Assembly (NCBI RefSeq): GCF_001205715.1
Contig: NZ_AQQZ01000008.1
Location: 1-64,000, forward strand
Length of the DNA: 64,000 nt
Direction of reading: 5' to 3'
Source of the DNA: Pseudaestuariivita atlantica
Lineage (GTDB): Bacteria > Pseudomonadota > Alphaproteobacteria > Rhodobacterales > Rhodobacteraceae
The translations under genes were made by a program, and so were the position numbers. The notes under the pieces were generated by a model. That model searched no databases, was not told the DNA's origin, and saw only the letters and a program-made list of their open reading frames with translations. Below are positions 46,389-56,047 of the stretch, in pieces; the stretch's first letter is position 1; each line of letters starts with the position of its first letter.

Positions 46389-47779
46389 AGCAGAACGATC
46401 ACGGCAAGGCCGAGGAAGGCAAAGAAGCCCACTACGTCGGTCACCGTGGTCACGAAGGCGCCCGAGGCAAGCGCGGGGTCGATGCCCAGCTTTTCCAGCA
46501 CGATGGGAATACCGGTGCCCGCCAGCCCGGCCACGACGAGGTTGACGACCATCGCCGCCGCGATGACGTATCCCAGCGCTGGCGAGCCGAACCAGATCAC
46601 GCCCACGATCCCCATCACCACGGCAAAGACCACGCCGTTGATCAGCCCGACAAGGCATTCCCGCCGGATCACCCGCCAGACGTTCGCGCCGGTGAGGTCC
46701 TTGGTGGCCAGCGCGCGCACCGCGACGGTCAGCGACTGCGTGCCCGCGTTGCCGCCCATCGACGCGACGATGGGCATCAGCACCGCCAGCGCCACCACCT
46801 GCGCGATCGCCGCCTCGAACTGGGCGATGACCAGCGAGGCGAGGATCGCCGTGACAAGGTTCACGCCCAGCCACGGCAGGCGCTGGCGCGTCGTGTCCAC
46901 GACGTTGTCGCTGAGGCTCGATTCCTCGCCCACCCCGGCGAGGCGCAGGATGTCTTCCTCGTGCTCTTCGTCCAGCACCGCCATCGCGTCGTCGATGGTG
47001 ATCTGGCCCACCAGCCGTTCATCGGCATCGATCACCGGGGCCGAGATCAGGTGGTACTGGTTGAAGGCATAGGCCACGTCGGCCTCGTCCTGCAGGACGT
47101 CGATCTTGTGGAACGTGTCCTCGGTGATGTCGGCGAGCGGTACCGCGCGGGGCGAGGCCATCAGCTTGCCCAGCGTCACGTTCGCCACCGGCCGCATCCG
47201 CGGATCGACCAGCGTGACGTGGTAGAACTGTTCCGGCAGGTTCTCGGCGGTGCGCAGGAAGTCGATGGCATCACCGACCGTCCAGTGTTCGGGCGCCATC
47301 ACCACCTCGCGCTGCATCAGGCGGCCGGCGGAATACTCGGGATAGCTGAGCGATTGTTCGACCACGGCGCGGTCGTCGTCGTCCAGCGCGTCAAGGATCG
47401 CCTCCTGCTGCGGTTCCTCGAGGTCTTCGAGCAGGTCGACCACGTCGTCGCTGTCCAGCTCGCGCACGGCATCGGCCAGCACGGCGGGCGACAGGGCCGC
47501 GATCACCTCTTCGCGGATGCTTTCATCCAGTTCCGACAGGATCTCCCCGTCGAACTCGCGCCCGTACAGGCGGATCAGGCGGGTCCGGTCGAAGGCGTTG
47601 ACCTGTTCCAGCAGGTCGGCGATGTCGGCCGGGTGCAGCGGGTCCATCAGCGCCACGAGCGCCTCGCGATCCTCGGTGTCGAGCGCCTGCAGGATCGCGC
47701 TCACATCCTTGCGGGACAGCGCGTAATCGTCGGCTTGCGGGCTTTCCGGGGGGATGGTGTCCGGGTCGGTGTCTGACAT
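46385..47779 (-). CDS. mgtE: magnesium transporter MgtE
   Basis: About 464 aa from ATG 47779, which a G-rich stretch precedes; ATG 47791 would add four residues. The cytoplasmic N domain (residues 30-140) is rich in DxxD and helical LLE/LDALDD repeats, followed by two CBS domains (LMQREVVMAPEHWTVGDAID, VIDADERLVGQITIDDAM) and five membrane helices from about residue 315 with MPIVASMGGNAGTQSLTVAV RAL in the pore. It is a Mg2+-gated Mg2+ channel, closed by high cytoplasmic Mg2+. It starts the chain that continues with fau. Confidence 0.95.
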   Translation of the reverse strand: MSDTDPDTIPPESPQADDYALSRKDVSAILQALDTEDREALVALMDPLHPADIADLLEQVNAFDRTRLIRLYGREFDGEILSELDESIREEVIAALSPAVLADAVRELDSDDVVDLLEDLEEPQQEAILDALDDDDRAVVEQSLSYPEYSAGRLMQREVVMAPEHWTVGDAIDFLRTAENLPEQFYHVTLVDPRMRPVANVTLGKLMASPRAVPLADITEDTFHKIDVLQDEADVAYAFNQYHLISAPVIDADERLVGQITIDDAMAVLDEEHEEDILRLAGVGEESSLSDNVVDTTRQRLPWLGVNLVTAILASLVIAQFEAAIAQVVALAVLMPIVASMGGNAGTQSLTVAVRALATKDLTGANVWRVIRRECLVGLINGVVFAVVMGIVGVIWFGSPALGYVIAAAMVVNLVVAGLAGTGIPIVLEKLGIDPALASGAFVTTVTDVVGFFAFLGLAVIVLL

Positions 47780-47835
47780 CTTGCCCCCCATTCCAGTTTG
47801 TGCGCGTAGTGGCGCGGCCTGTGCGGGGGACAGAT

Positions 47836-49119
47836 ATGCCGAAGCTAGTGAAGGGTCAAACGCTTGAGGCGCTGGCGGACCCTTTCGCGGTCCCCCCGAC
47901 AGAGGCGTTCCGCCACCGCCGGCGCGGCGGCGTGCTGGTGGACGAGGGCGGGCGTATCCTTGCCGTGGACGAGGCCGAGGCGCTGGAACCCCACGCCGAC
48001 ACCGTGACCGACCATGGCGATGCGCTGATCCTGCCGGGTTTCATCGACGCCCACATGCACTACCCCCAAACCCGCATCATCGCGAGCTGGGGCAAGCGCC
48101 TGATCGACTGGCTTGAGGGCTACACCTTCCCCGAGGAGGCGCGGTTCGGCGATCCGGCCCATGCCGCCGCGGTGGCGGGTGACAGCCTCGACCTCGCACT
48201 GGCGCATGGCACGACGACGCTGTGTTCCTATGCCACGATCCATCCCGGTTCGGTCGACGCCTTCTTCACGGCGGCGCAGGCGCGGGGCATGCGGGCGCTG
48301 GCGGGCAAGACCTGCATGGACCGCAACGCGCCCGAGAACCTGCGCGACACCGCGCAATCGGCCTTCGACGACAGCAAGCGCCTGCTGGATCGCTGGCACG
48401 GCGTCGACCGGCTGGGATACGTCATCACGCCGCGCTTTGCCCCCACCTCGACCGAGGCGCAGATGGAAGCGCTGGGAGCGCTCTGGGCTGCGCATCCCGA
48501 CTGCCTGATGCAGACGCACCTGTCCGAGCAGGTCGAGGAGATCGCGTGGGTGCGCGACCTGTACCCATGGGCGCGCGATTACCTCGACGTCTACGAACGG
48601 TTCGGCCTGCTGGGCGCGCGCGGGGTCTACGGCCACGCGATCCACCTTGAACCGCGCGAGATCGACCGGCTGGCCGAGGTTGGCGCGGGGCTCGCCCACT
48701 GCCCCACGTCGAACACCTTCATCGGGTCGGGCTGCATGGCGGTGGCATCGCTGCGGATGCGCGGGATCGGCGTGGGGCTGGCCACCGATACCGGCGGCGG
48801 GTCGTCCTTTTCGATGCTGCGCACCATGGGCGCGGCCTACGAGGTGGGGCAACTGGCGGGCACCGCGCTGCATCCCGCGCAGCTTCTGTGGCTTGCCACG
48901 GCGGGGTCGGCGCGGGTTCTGCACCTGTCCGACCGGATCGGCACGCTGGCGACGGGGATGGAGGCCGACCTTTGCGTGCTCGACCTCGCCTCCACCCCCG
49001 CCATCGCGCAGCGCGCGGCGCGGGCCGATGACATCTGGGACGCGGTCTTTCCCACGATCATGATGGGCGATGACCGGGCCGTGACCGCGACCTATATCGG
49101 CGGCACCGCCCGCGCCTGA
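47836..49119 (+). CDS. guaD: guanine deaminase
   Basis: The 427-aa product from ATG 47836 has the zinc motif DAHMHYPQTR, the guanine-site RFAPTSTEAQM, HLSEQVEEI, YGHAIHLE and LATDTGGGSSFSML. It also has the GuaD C-terminal part (DRIGTLATGMEADLCVLDL). It deaminates guanine to xanthine for purine salvage or catabolism. It is divergent from mgtE with a 56-bp gap. Confidence 0.93.
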   Translation: MPKLVKGQTLEALADPFAVPPTEAFRHRRRGGVLVDEGGRILAVDEAEALEPHADTVTDHGDALILPGFIDAHMHYPQTRIIASWGKRLIDWLEGYTFPEEARFGDPAHAAAVAGDSLDLALAHGTTTLCSYATIHPGSVDAFFTAAQARGMRALAGKTCMDRNAPENLRDTAQSAFDDSKRLLDRWHGVDRLGYVITPRFAPTSTEAQMEALGALWAAHPDCLMQTHLSEQVEEIAWVRDLYPWARDYLDVYERFGLLGARGVYGHAIHLEPREIDRLAEVGAGLAHCPTSNTFIGSGCMAVASLRMRGIGVGLATDTGGGSSFSMLRTMGAAYEVGQLAGTALHPAQLLWLATAGSARVLHLSDRIGTLATGMEADLCVLDLASTPAIAQRAARADDIWDAVFPTIMMGDDRAVTATYIGGTARA

Positions 49120-49193
49120 TTGTTGCCCACATCGCCCCAATTCTGCCCAATTCAGGCGTTAGGTGCATCTGAGGCTACAAAACAAAGAGGCAT

Positions 49194-49865
49194 GTGGGCG
49201 CCATGCACCGTGAATCCTTCGAGCATATGAAGCGGGCCTTCGACCGCCATCTCCAACCCCTCCCCGCGGGCCGGGTGATCGAGATCGGATCGAAAAGCCG
49301 CAAGGCCGAGTACCGCCAGCTTTTCACCAAGAAGGGCTGGACCTATATCGGCGCGGACCTTGGCGAGGGCCCCAACGTGGACCTCGTGTTCGAGGACCCG
49401 TTCCGCTTCCCGCTGGAGGACGCGTCATTCGATGCCGTGATCTCGGGCCAGATGCTGGAACATAACACCATGTTCTGGCTGTCCTTCATCGAAATGGCGC
49501 GGATCCTGAAAATGGGCGGGCACATGATCCACATCGCGCCGTCGCGCGGGCCGGAACACCGCGCGCCCACCGATTGCTGGCGATTCTACCGCGACGGGAT
49601 GCAGGCGCTGGCGGATTGGTGCGGGATGGAACTGATCCACGCCCAGACCGACTGGTCCCGCGGCGATATCGAGCGCACGGCAGAGGTTCGCCCCCGCTCC
49701 GCCCGCCGCCTCGCCCGGCAGGTCACGTTCGAGGACAGCGACTGGGGCGACACGATCGGCGTCTTCCGCAAGACCGAGGAAACCGGGGCCTGCACCGGCA
49801 TGGACTACATCCGCAAGTTCGCCGAAAGCTTTGGCGCCGCCCCGAAGAAAGAGCGCGCGGCCTGA
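49194..49865 (+). CDS. SAM-dependent methyltransferase domain protein
   Basis: Product of 220-223 aa. Both GTG 49194 and ATG 49203 are possible starts: AAAGAGG at 49184-49190 is very close to the first and far from the second. The fold shows the SAM-binding VIEIGSKSRKAEYRQLF, IGADLGEGPNVD, FPLEDASFDAVISGQMLEH and ILKMGGHMIHIAPSRGPEHR. Relatives include methyltransferases in O-antigen or capsule clusters, but none is near. The target is unknown. Confidence 0.85.
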   Translation: MGAMHRESFEHMKRAFDRHLQPLPAGRVIEIGSKSRKAEYRQLFTKKGWTYIGADLGEGPNVDLVFEDPFRFPLEDASFDAVISGQMLEHNTMFWLSFIEMARILKMGGHMIHIAPSRGPEHRAPTDCWRFYRDGMQALADWCGMELIHAQTDWSRGDIERTAEVRPRSARRLARQVTFEDSDWGDTIGVFRKTEETGACTGMDYIRKFAESFGAAPKKERAA

Positions 49866-49881
49866 CCGCGCGCCGGTTGGC

Positions 49882-50844
49882 TTAACCGATCTCGATCACG
49901 ACTTTGCCGGTCGAGGCGCGGGAGCGCAAAAGCTCCAGCCCTTCCTCGGTCCGGTCGAGCGGCAGGATATGGCTCACATGCGGGCGCAGCTTGCCCGCGC
50001 GGTACCAGCCCAGCAGCACTTTCAGGCTGTCGGTGATGACCTCGGGGCGGAAGGCCATGTAACCGCCCCAATACATGCCCAGAACGCTGAGGTTCTTGAC
50101 CAACAGGTGGTTGGCGGGGATTTGCGGCACCTCGCCGCTGGCGAATCCGATGGGCAAAAGCCGCGCCTCGGGCCGGGCGGCGCGGAAAGCGGCCTTCCAT
50201 TGCTCGCCCCCCACCGGGTCGTACAGCACGTCCAGCCCGCCAAGTGCCTTCAGCGCGCCGCGCAGGTCGCCCTCGGTCGCGTCGATCAGGTGGTCGGCGC
50301 CCGCCTCCTCCGCCGCGCGCAGCTTGTCGGCGCCGCGCGCCACCGCGATCACCCGCGCACCCATCAGCTTGCCCAGTTCCACCGCCGTCAGGCCCACGCC
50401 GCCCGCGGCACCCAGCACGCAGAGCGTCTCTCCCGGCTGCAACCGCGCCCGGTGGTCAAGCGCCACGTGGCTCGTGCCATAGGCGATCTGGAACGCGGCC
50501 GCGTCGGTCATCGACATCCCGTCCGGCAAAACGACCGCGCGATCGGCGGGAAAACAGCCGATTTCGGCCAACCCGCCCTGCCCGCCGAACACCGCGACCC
50601 GCGTTCCCACCGCCGGAGAAGTGACGCCTTCACCCAGCGCCGTGACCTCACCGGCAACTTCCATTCCCAGTATGAAAGGAAGGTCCGGCGTGTCCTGGTA
50701 GGTTCCCTTGATCATCAGCAGATCGGCGAAGTTCAGCCCGCATGCGGCGATGCGCATCTGGATCTCTCCGGGGCCCGGTTGCGGCTCCGGCGCGTCAGCC
50801 AATGTGACGTTACGTAACTGATCGCGAACGATAATGGCGCGCAT
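49882..50844 (-). CDS. NADPH:quinone oxidoreductase family protein
   Basis: Two ATGs are possible (50850 and 50844); GAGGAG sits right against the first and 6 bp before the second, so 50844 is chosen, giving 320 aa. The zinc-free MDR fold shows ACGLNFADLLMIKGTYQ, PFILGMEVAGEV, the NADP-binding VLGAAGGVGLTAVELGKLMG and DVLYDPVGG. It reduces quinones or similar enones. The substrate is unknown. It is convergent with the methyltransferase gene. Confidence 0.9.
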   Translation of the reverse strand: MRAIIVRDQLRNVTLADAPEPQPGPGEIQMRIAACGLNFADLLMIKGTYQDTPDLPFILGMEVAGEVTALGEGVTSPAVGTRVAVFGGQGGLAEIGCFPADRAVVLPDGMSMTDAAAFQIAYGTSHVALDHRARLQPGETLCVLGAAGGVGLTAVELGKLMGARVIAVARGADKLRAAEEAGADHLIDATEGDLRGALKALGGLDVLYDPVGGEQWKAAFRAARPEARLLPIGFASGEVPQIPANHLLVKNLSVLGMYWGGYMAFRPEVITDSLKVLLGWYRAGKLRPHVSHILPLDRTEEGLELLRSRASTGKVVIEIG

Positions 50845-51135
50845 CGGCATCTCCTCGACCTGGGCAATTCCGGTATCCTGAACCGGGTCTGACGCTTTTG
50901 ATGAATTGCCACCGCGACGTCGACAGTCTTTTGCACCTTGGCCGGATTATTTCCAAAACTTTGTGTCAACTGCCCCGTTTTTTGCCCGCGCTACTTGAAT
51001 TGTCTTGCAATTTTGTCGACCTCTGGTAGCGAAGGCGAGGTCGAGGGGTGCACGACCGTGCTAACGAAATAGTTGCAAAATTCGGGGCATACTGCTCTGG
51101 ATAGGTGCTAAAAGAAAATAAAGAGGACGACCCGT

Positions 51136-51504
51136 ATGACCCACCCTGTTGACGTGCATGTCGGCAAACGGATCCGCCACCGCCGTTGGCTCGTTGGTAT
51201 GACGCAGCAACAGCTGGCCGAAAAGGTCGGAATCAAGTTCCAGCAGATCCAGAAATACGAGACCGGCGCGAACCGCGTCAGCGCATCGCGGTTGTGGGAT
51301 ATCGCCGATACGCTCGACGTGCAGATCGGCTTTTTCTTCGAAGGTCTCGGCAATGAAGACGACGCCAAGGTCAAGGACGCGATGCCGTCCGACCTGCTCG
51401 GCGACAAGGAAGCGCTCGACCTGGTGCGGTCGTATTACGCGATCCCCGAAAACCAGCGCCGCCGCCTGTTCGAACTGGCACGGGTCCTGAGCGACGTCGC
51501 TTGA
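51136..51504 (+). CDS. XRE-family transcriptional regulator, 122 aa
   Basis: The HTH occupies residues 8-65 (VGKRIRHRRWLVGMTQQQLA, IKFQQIQKYETGANRVSASR LWDIAD). A short C-terminal tail has DLLGDKEALDLVRSYYAIPE and RRRLFELARVL. This short XRE type is common in the Rhodobacteraceae and its targets are unknown. The 291-bp AT-richer upstream gap has an AATTG TCTTG CAATT inverted repeat at 50998-51012, a possible operator. Confidence 0.9.
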   Translation: MTHPVDVHVGKRIRHRRWLVGMTQQQLAEKVGIKFQQIQKYETGANRVSASRLWDIADTLDVQIGFFFEGLGNEDDAKVKDAMPSDLLGDKEALDLVRSYYAIPENQRRRLFELARVLSDVA

Positions 51505-51559
51505 TCCGAACCGCCCGGCACGTCACAAGGGGATGATCCCCCAGGACGGACGGCCGGGC

Positions 51560-52375
51560 ATGACACCTGATGACTTCGACACCATGCGCGACGTGGCGCA
51601 TGCCATGGCGGACGCCGCGCGCGGCGCGATCCTGCCGCATTTCCGGGCCACGGGCCTGACAGCCGACAACAAGGACGACGCCGGGTACGACCCGGTCACC
51701 GTCGCGGACCGCGCGGCCGAAGAGGCGATGCGCGCGATCCTGGCAGACGCCCGACCCGACGACGCCATCCTGGGCGAGGAATTCGGGACGCGGGACGGCA
51801 CGTCGGGCCTGACATGGGTGCTCGACCCGATCGACGGCACCCGCGGTTTCGTGTCGGGCACGCCCACATGGGGCGTGCTGATCGCGCTCGCCGACGCGAC
51901 CGGCCCGGTCTATGGCCTGATCGACCAGCCCTATATCGGGGAGCGGTTCGAAGGCGGCGGCGGCATCGCCCGCATGGCCGGTCCGATGGGCGCGCGCGCG
52001 CTGCGAACCCGCGACACCGCCACGCTGGCCGACGCCACGATCTTCACCACCTTCCCCGAGGTCGACACACCCGCCGATGCCGCCGCCTTCGCGCGTGTCG
52101 CGGACAGGTGCCGCCTCACCCGGTACGGCATGGATTGCTACGCCTACGCGCTGCTTGCCGCCGGACAGGTGGACCTCGTGATCGAGGCGGGGCTTGCCGC
52201 CTACGACATCCAGGCCCCCATCGCGGTGATCGAGGCCGCGGGCGGGATCGTGACCGACTGGCAGGGACGCCCGGCGCATGCCGGCGGTACCGCGCTGGCC
52301 GCCGCAACGCCGGACCTGCACGCCGCTGCGATGGAGCTGTTAAACCGGGGCGAGGCCGCCCATCAGGGCGGATGA
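51560..52375 (+). CDS. hisN: histidinol-phosphatase / inositol monophosphatase family
   Basis: The 271-aa product starting at ATG 51560 (MTPDDFDTMRDVAHAMADAA) has the metal motifs GEEFG, DPIDGTRGFVSGTPTWG and YDIQAPIAVIEAAGG, with the WGVL context typical of HisN histidinol-phosphate phosphatases. It removes phosphate from L-histidinol phosphate in histidine synthesis, with Mg2+. It is the first gene of a pair: the stop overlaps the ATG of the deaminase gene. Confidence 0.88.
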   Translation: MTPDDFDTMRDVAHAMADAARGAILPHFRATGLTADNKDDAGYDPVTVADRAAEEAMRAILADARPDDAILGEEFGTRDGTSGLTWVLDPIDGTRGFVSGTPTWGVLIALADATGPVYGLIDQPYIGERFEGGGGIARMAGPMGARALRTRDTATLADATIFTTFPEVDTPADAAAFARVADRCRLTRYGMDCYAYALLAAGQVDLVIEAGLAAYDIQAPIAVIEAAGGIVTDWQGRPAHAGGTALAAATPDLHAAAMELLNRGEAAHQGG

Positions 52376-53721
52376 GCGCCCCGCCCCTCCTGGTCCGCGA
52401 CGCCCATGTGCTGACCATGGACGACGCGGGCACCGAACTGCCCCGCGCGTCGATCCTCGTGCGTGACGGGCGCATCGCGGCCATCGCTCCCGACCTCGAC
52501 GCGCCCGGTGCCGACACGCTGGACGCGCGCGGCTGCCTCGTCACGCCGGGCCTCGTCAACACCCATCACCACCTGTTCCAGACGCTCACCCGCGCGGTGC
52601 CCGACGCGCAGGACGCGCTGCTCTTCGGCTGGCTCAAGACGCTTTACCCGATCTGGTCGCGGTTCGGCCCCGACCATATGCGCGTCTCGGCCCTGACGGG
52701 CCTTGCCGAACTGGCGCTGTCGGGCTGCACGATGTCGTCGGACCACCTCTACCTCTTCCCGAACGGCGCACGGCTCGACGACACGATCGGGGCCGCGACC
52801 GAGATCGGGCTGCGCTTCCACGCCACGCGCGGGGCCATGTCCATCGGGCAAAGCGCGGGCGGCCTGCCCCCCGACACGCTGGTCGAGGACGAGGCGGCGA
52901 TCCTCGACGACTGCATCCGCGTGATCGACACCTTCCACGACCCCGCCCCCGACGCGATGATCCGCGTGGGCGTGGCGCCGTGCTCCCCCTTCTCGGTCAG
53001 CCGCGAACTGATGCGCGACGCGGCGCTCCTGGCCCGCGACAAGGGCGTCATGCTGCACACCCACCTCGCCGAGAACGACGAAGACGTCGCCTATTCGCTG
53101 GAAACCTTCGGCTGCCGCCCCGGCCAGTATGCCGAGGACCTCGGCTGGACCGGCGAGGATGTCTGGCACGCCCATTGCGTCAAACTCGACGGGGCCGAGA
53201 TCGACCTCTTCGCGCGCACCCGCACCGGCGTCGCGCATTGCCCCTGTTCCAACTGCCGGCTGGGATCGGGCATCGCGCCTGTCCCCGCCATGCTGCGCGC
53301 CGGCGTGCCGGTGGGGCTGGGCGTGGACGGGTCCGCTTCGAACGATATCGGCTCGCTCGTGGGCGAGGCGCGGCAGGCGATGCTGCTGGCCCGCGTCGCG
53401 GGCGGGGCCAACGCCATGAGCGCGCGCACCGCGCTGCGTCTCGCCACCCGTGGCGGGGCCGAGGTGCTGGGCCGGGGCGACACATGCGGGCAGATCGCGC
53501 CGGGCTTCTGCGCCGACCTCGCGGTGTGGGACATGGGCGACGTGTCCGCCGCCGGAAGCTGGGACCCGGCGGCGCTGCTGCTGGCCGGGCCGCAAAAGGT
53601 GCGCGATCTTTACGTGCAGGGCCGCCGGATCGTGGCGGACGGACGGATTACCACGGTCGACCTGCCCCGCATCCTCGACCAGCAGCGCGCGCTGGCCGAA
53701 GGGCTTGCGCGCGGGGCGTGA
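52372..53721 (+). CDS. 8-oxoguanine deaminase (amidohydrolase)
   Basis: The 449-aa product from ATG 52372 (overlap ATGA with hisN) shows the deaminase pattern: VNTHHHLFQTLTRAVPDAQD, HTHLAENDEDVAY, WHAHCVKLD, AHCPCSNCRLGSG and GVDGSASNDIGSLVGEARQA. The Asp in VDGSASND is a catalytic metal ligand. It removes the amino group of 8-oxoguanine to give urate, cleaning oxidised purines. Atrazine-chlorohydrolase-like relatives are an alternative, but the pattern is closest to the deaminase. Confidence 0.88.
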   Translation: MSAPPLLVRDAHVLTMDDAGTELPRASILVRDGRIAAIAPDLDAPGADTLDARGCLVTPGLVNTHHHLFQTLTRAVPDAQDALLFGWLKTLYPIWSRFGPDHMRVSALTGLAELALSGCTMSSDHLYLFPNGARLDDTIGAATEIGLRFHATRGAMSIGQSAGGLPPDTLVEDEAAILDDCIRVIDTFHDPAPDAMIRVGVAPCSPFSVSRELMRDAALLARDKGVMLHTHLAENDEDVAYSLETFGCRPGQYAEDLGWTGEDVWHAHCVKLDGAEIDLFARTRTGVAHCPCSNCRLGSGIAPVPAMLRAGVPVGLGVDGSASNDIGSLVGEARQAMLLARVAGGANAMSARTALRLATRGGAEVLGRGDTCGQIAPGFCADLAVWDMGDVSAAGSWDPAALLLAGPQKVRDLYVQGRRIVADGRITTVDLPRILDQQRALAEGLARGA

Positions 53722-53722
53722 C

Positions 53723-54601
53723 CTAGCTCACCGATTTCAGGCGCGGTTGCGGCATGTGGGCGGCATAGGCCGACCGGATCATGTCGGACAGCGCACGCAC
53801 CACCGCGCCGCCGGTTTCGCTGACATACATGTTGATGGACTGTTCCGGCAGGTCCGGCAGGCCGCCACCGGCGGGCACCGGGGACAATTGCGGCGGTTCG
53901 GTTCCCGCAAGGGCCGCCGTCACGGCAAGATCGGCGCTGACGGTCGCCTCGATCGTGCGGTCGCTGCCCGTCTCGACCGCGTGTTCCCACGCGATGTCGG
54001 CGGCATCCAGCACCCGCTGCGCGATGGGGCGGAACTTGCAATGCGCGCTGAACGCGATGCGCAGGGGCCGCGACTTGTGGGCCGACCCGCCCGGCGCGCT
54101 GTTCCATTGCAGGGGCAGCGTGACCAGCCGTTCGCCGTTGCCTTCGGTCTCTTCCTCGGTGGTCAGGATCAGGTCCATCTCCCCCCGCGCGAAATCGTCC
54201 TTCAGCCGGTTCGTGAACAGCGAGGACAGGTGCACCTTCACGCGCGGGTATTCCGCGTCGAAGCGTTGCAGGACCTGCGGGATCACCGGGTAGATCACGT
54301 CATGCGGCACGCCGAACCGGATCTCGCCCTCGAAGGCGTGGTGGGTGAGCGTGGCGAAGACGTCGTCGTTCAGATCGACCATGCGCCGCGCGTGGCTGAG
54401 CAGCTTCTCGCCCGCAGGCGTCAGCGCGATGCGCCGGTTCGACCGGTCGAGCAATTGCGTGTCCAGCAAATCCTCCAGCCGCTTGAGCTGCATCGACACA
54501 GCAGATTGGGTGAGGTTCAGAAACCCCGCCGCCCGCGTCACGCCGCCCGCATCGGCCACCGCCACGAACGAGCGCAGGGTCGTCACGTCGAGATTCCGCA
54601 T
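53723..54601 (-). CDS. LysR-family transcriptional regulator
   Basis: The 292-aa product has the winged HTH at residues 1-60 (LRSFVAVADAGGVTRAAGFL, NLTQSAVSMQLKRLEDLL) and a periplasmic-binding-like effector domain (ECxLxx-free) from about residue 95 with FGVPHDVIYPVIPQVLQRF and NSAPGGSAHKSRPL. It is convergent with the deaminase, the stops being one base apart, and divergent from the DUF1127 gene at 54726, which is a candidate target. Confidence 0.9.
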   Translation of the reverse strand: MRNLDVTTLRSFVAVADAGGVTRAAGFLNLTQSAVSMQLKRLEDLLDTQLLDRSNRRIALTPAGEKLLSHARRMVDLNDDVFATLTHHAFEGEIRFGVPHDVIYPVIPQVLQRFDAEYPRVKVHLSSLFTNRLKDDFARGEMDLILTTEEETEGNGERLVTLPLQWNSAPGGSAHKSRPLRIAFSAHCKFRPIAQRVLDAADIAWEHAVETGSDRTIEATVSADLAVTAALAGTEPPQLSPVPAGGGLPDLPEQSINMYVSETGGAVVRALSDMIRSAYAAHMPQPRLKSVS

Positions 54602-54725
54602 TCATCACACTCCCTGATGATAATCCTCAAAAACATTCGTTTTACGAATACAGCACGAACCCGCATATACATCAACAGAAATCATGGATCACACGCTTGC
54701 ATCACGAACCGGAAAGGAAAACGCC

Positions 54726-54944
54726 ATGTCCCGCAGCATTCTCGCCAGCACCCCCGCCTTCGCCCGTCCCGCCCACCGGACCGGCCTGCTGTCGCGCATC
54801 CTGATGTGGCAGGCGGTGTCCCGGTCGCGGGCGCAACTGGCCCGGCTGGATGCCGCCGCGCTGGCCGATATCGGCGTGTCCGAACACGAGGCCCGCATCG
54901 AAGCGCGCCGCGCCGCGTGGGACGCGCCGGACCACTGGTCCTGA
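54726..54944 (+). CDS. DUF1127 domain protein, 72 aa
   Basis: The start is ATG 54726 with GGAAAGGA just upstream; an in-frame ATG at 54684 is less likely. The product ends with the DUF1127 helix pattern (AQLARLDAAALADIGVSEHE and a W) after a basic N-terminal part. Small DUF1127 proteins influence RNA turnover and phosphate or stress responses in alphaproteobacteria. It is divergent from the LysR gene. Confidence 0.88.
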   Translation: MSRSILASTPAFARPAHRTGLLSRILMWQAVSRSRAQLARLDAAALADIGVSEHEARIEARRAAWDAPDHWS

Positions 54945-55126
54945 CGCCGCAACCGCGCCCCTGCGCCCGCCGCGGTCGCAAAATGATCGCAGGCACCGGC
55001 AAAGCGTCGCATTTTAGGGGTCCACGCGCCCCGGACGCTTGAAAATCCGGCCCCATATGACAATATCCAGACCAAACCGGGCGGGTTTTCCGCCCGGTCG
55101 CTCTTGCGATCTTATGGAGGCAACAC

Positions 55127-55909
55127 ATGGCTGACTACTCGACGATCCGGACGACCGCGGCAGGCGCCCGCGCCGCCGAGATCGACGCCGGGCTTCGCGC
55201 CCACATGAACAAGGTCTACGGCACGATGTCCGTGGGCATGCTGATCACCGCGCTGGCCGCGTGGGCGATCGCGGGCCTTGCGGTCACGTCCGACCCCGCA
55301 GGCGCCACCGTGGCGCTGCGCGAAGGCCAGTACCTGACCGGCCTTGGCGAGGTTCTGTACACCACCCCGCTGCGCTGGGTCGTGATGTTCGCCCCGCTCG
55401 CCTTCCTGTTCTTCGGCTGGGGCGCGCTGATGAGCCGCGGATCGGCCGCGGCCGTGCAACTGGGCTTCTTCATCTTCGCCGCCGTGATGGGCGTGTCGAT
55501 GAGCTCGATCTTCCTTGTCTTCACGTCCTACTCGATCGTGCAGACCTTCCTCGTGACCGCGATCGCCTTCGCGGGTCTGAGCCTTTACGGCTACACGACG
55601 AAGCGGGACCTGTCGGGCATGGGCACGTTCCTGATCATGGGCGTGATCGGCCTGCTGGTGGCGATGATCGTCAACATCTTCCTGCAATCGCCCGCGATGA
55701 TGTTCGCGATCTCGGCGATCGGCGTCCTGATCTTCGCCGGCCTGACCGCGTTCTACACGCAGGACATCAAGACGACATACGTGGCGCATGCGCATCACGG
55801 TGACCAGGAATGGCTCGACAAGGCGGCCTATGACGGCGCGCTGTCGCTCTACATCTCGTTCCTGAACATGTTCCAGTTCCTGCTGATGTTCATGGGACAA
55901 CAGGAATAG
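55127..55909 (+). CDS. Bax inhibitor-1/YccA family membrane protein
   Basis: The 260-aa product has a soluble N-terminus (residues 1-25), seven hydrophobic segments and the family's charged loop, ending YISFLNMFQFLLMFMGQQE. The stretches GWGALMSRGSAAAVQLGFFI and AFAGLSLYGYTTKRDLSGMG are typical. It is an inner-membrane protein of the TMBIM group, for which calcium leak has been shown in a bacterial member (BsYetJ). A strong terminator follows 25 bp after the stop. Confidence 0.93.
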   Translation: MADYSTIRTTAAGARAAEIDAGLRAHMNKVYGTMSVGMLITALAAWAIAGLAVTSDPAGATVALREGQYLTGLGEVLYTTPLRWVVMFAPLAFLFFGWGALMSRGSAAAVQLGFFIFAAVMGVSMSSIFLVFTSYSIVQTFLVTAIAFAGLSLYGYTTKRDLSGMGTFLIMGVIGLLVAMIVNIFLQSPAMMFAISAIGVLIFAGLTAFYTQDIKTTYVAHAHHGDQEWLDKAAYDGALSLYISFLNMFQFLLMFMGQQE

Positions 55910-55934
55910 TTTCGCTCCCTTCGGGATCGACCCG

Positions 55935-55961
55935 GGCCAGCCCTGACGGGCTGGCCTTTTT
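55935..55961 (+). terminator. rho-independent terminator after the BI-1 gene
   Basis: GGCCAGCCC TGAC GGGCTGGCC is a perfect 9-bp stem with a four-base loop, followed by TTTTT. It ends transcription of the Bax inhibitor gene. Confidence 0.93.
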
Positions 55962-56017
55962 CGTTTCCAGCGCCTGCGCGCCATGCCACGGGCGGGAAGA
56001 GGTGGCGGAGCGACCCT

Positions 56018-56047
56018 CCGGGGGACATATTTTCAAAGAGAAGAAGG
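56018..56047 (+). repeat. divergent copy of the cccccgaggtattt-type element
   Basis: CCGGGGGACATATTTTCAAA followed by GAGAAGAAGG resembles the element at 15511-15540 but with several changes. It overlaps the end of the acetyltransferase gene. It is weak on its own. Confidence 0.35.
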
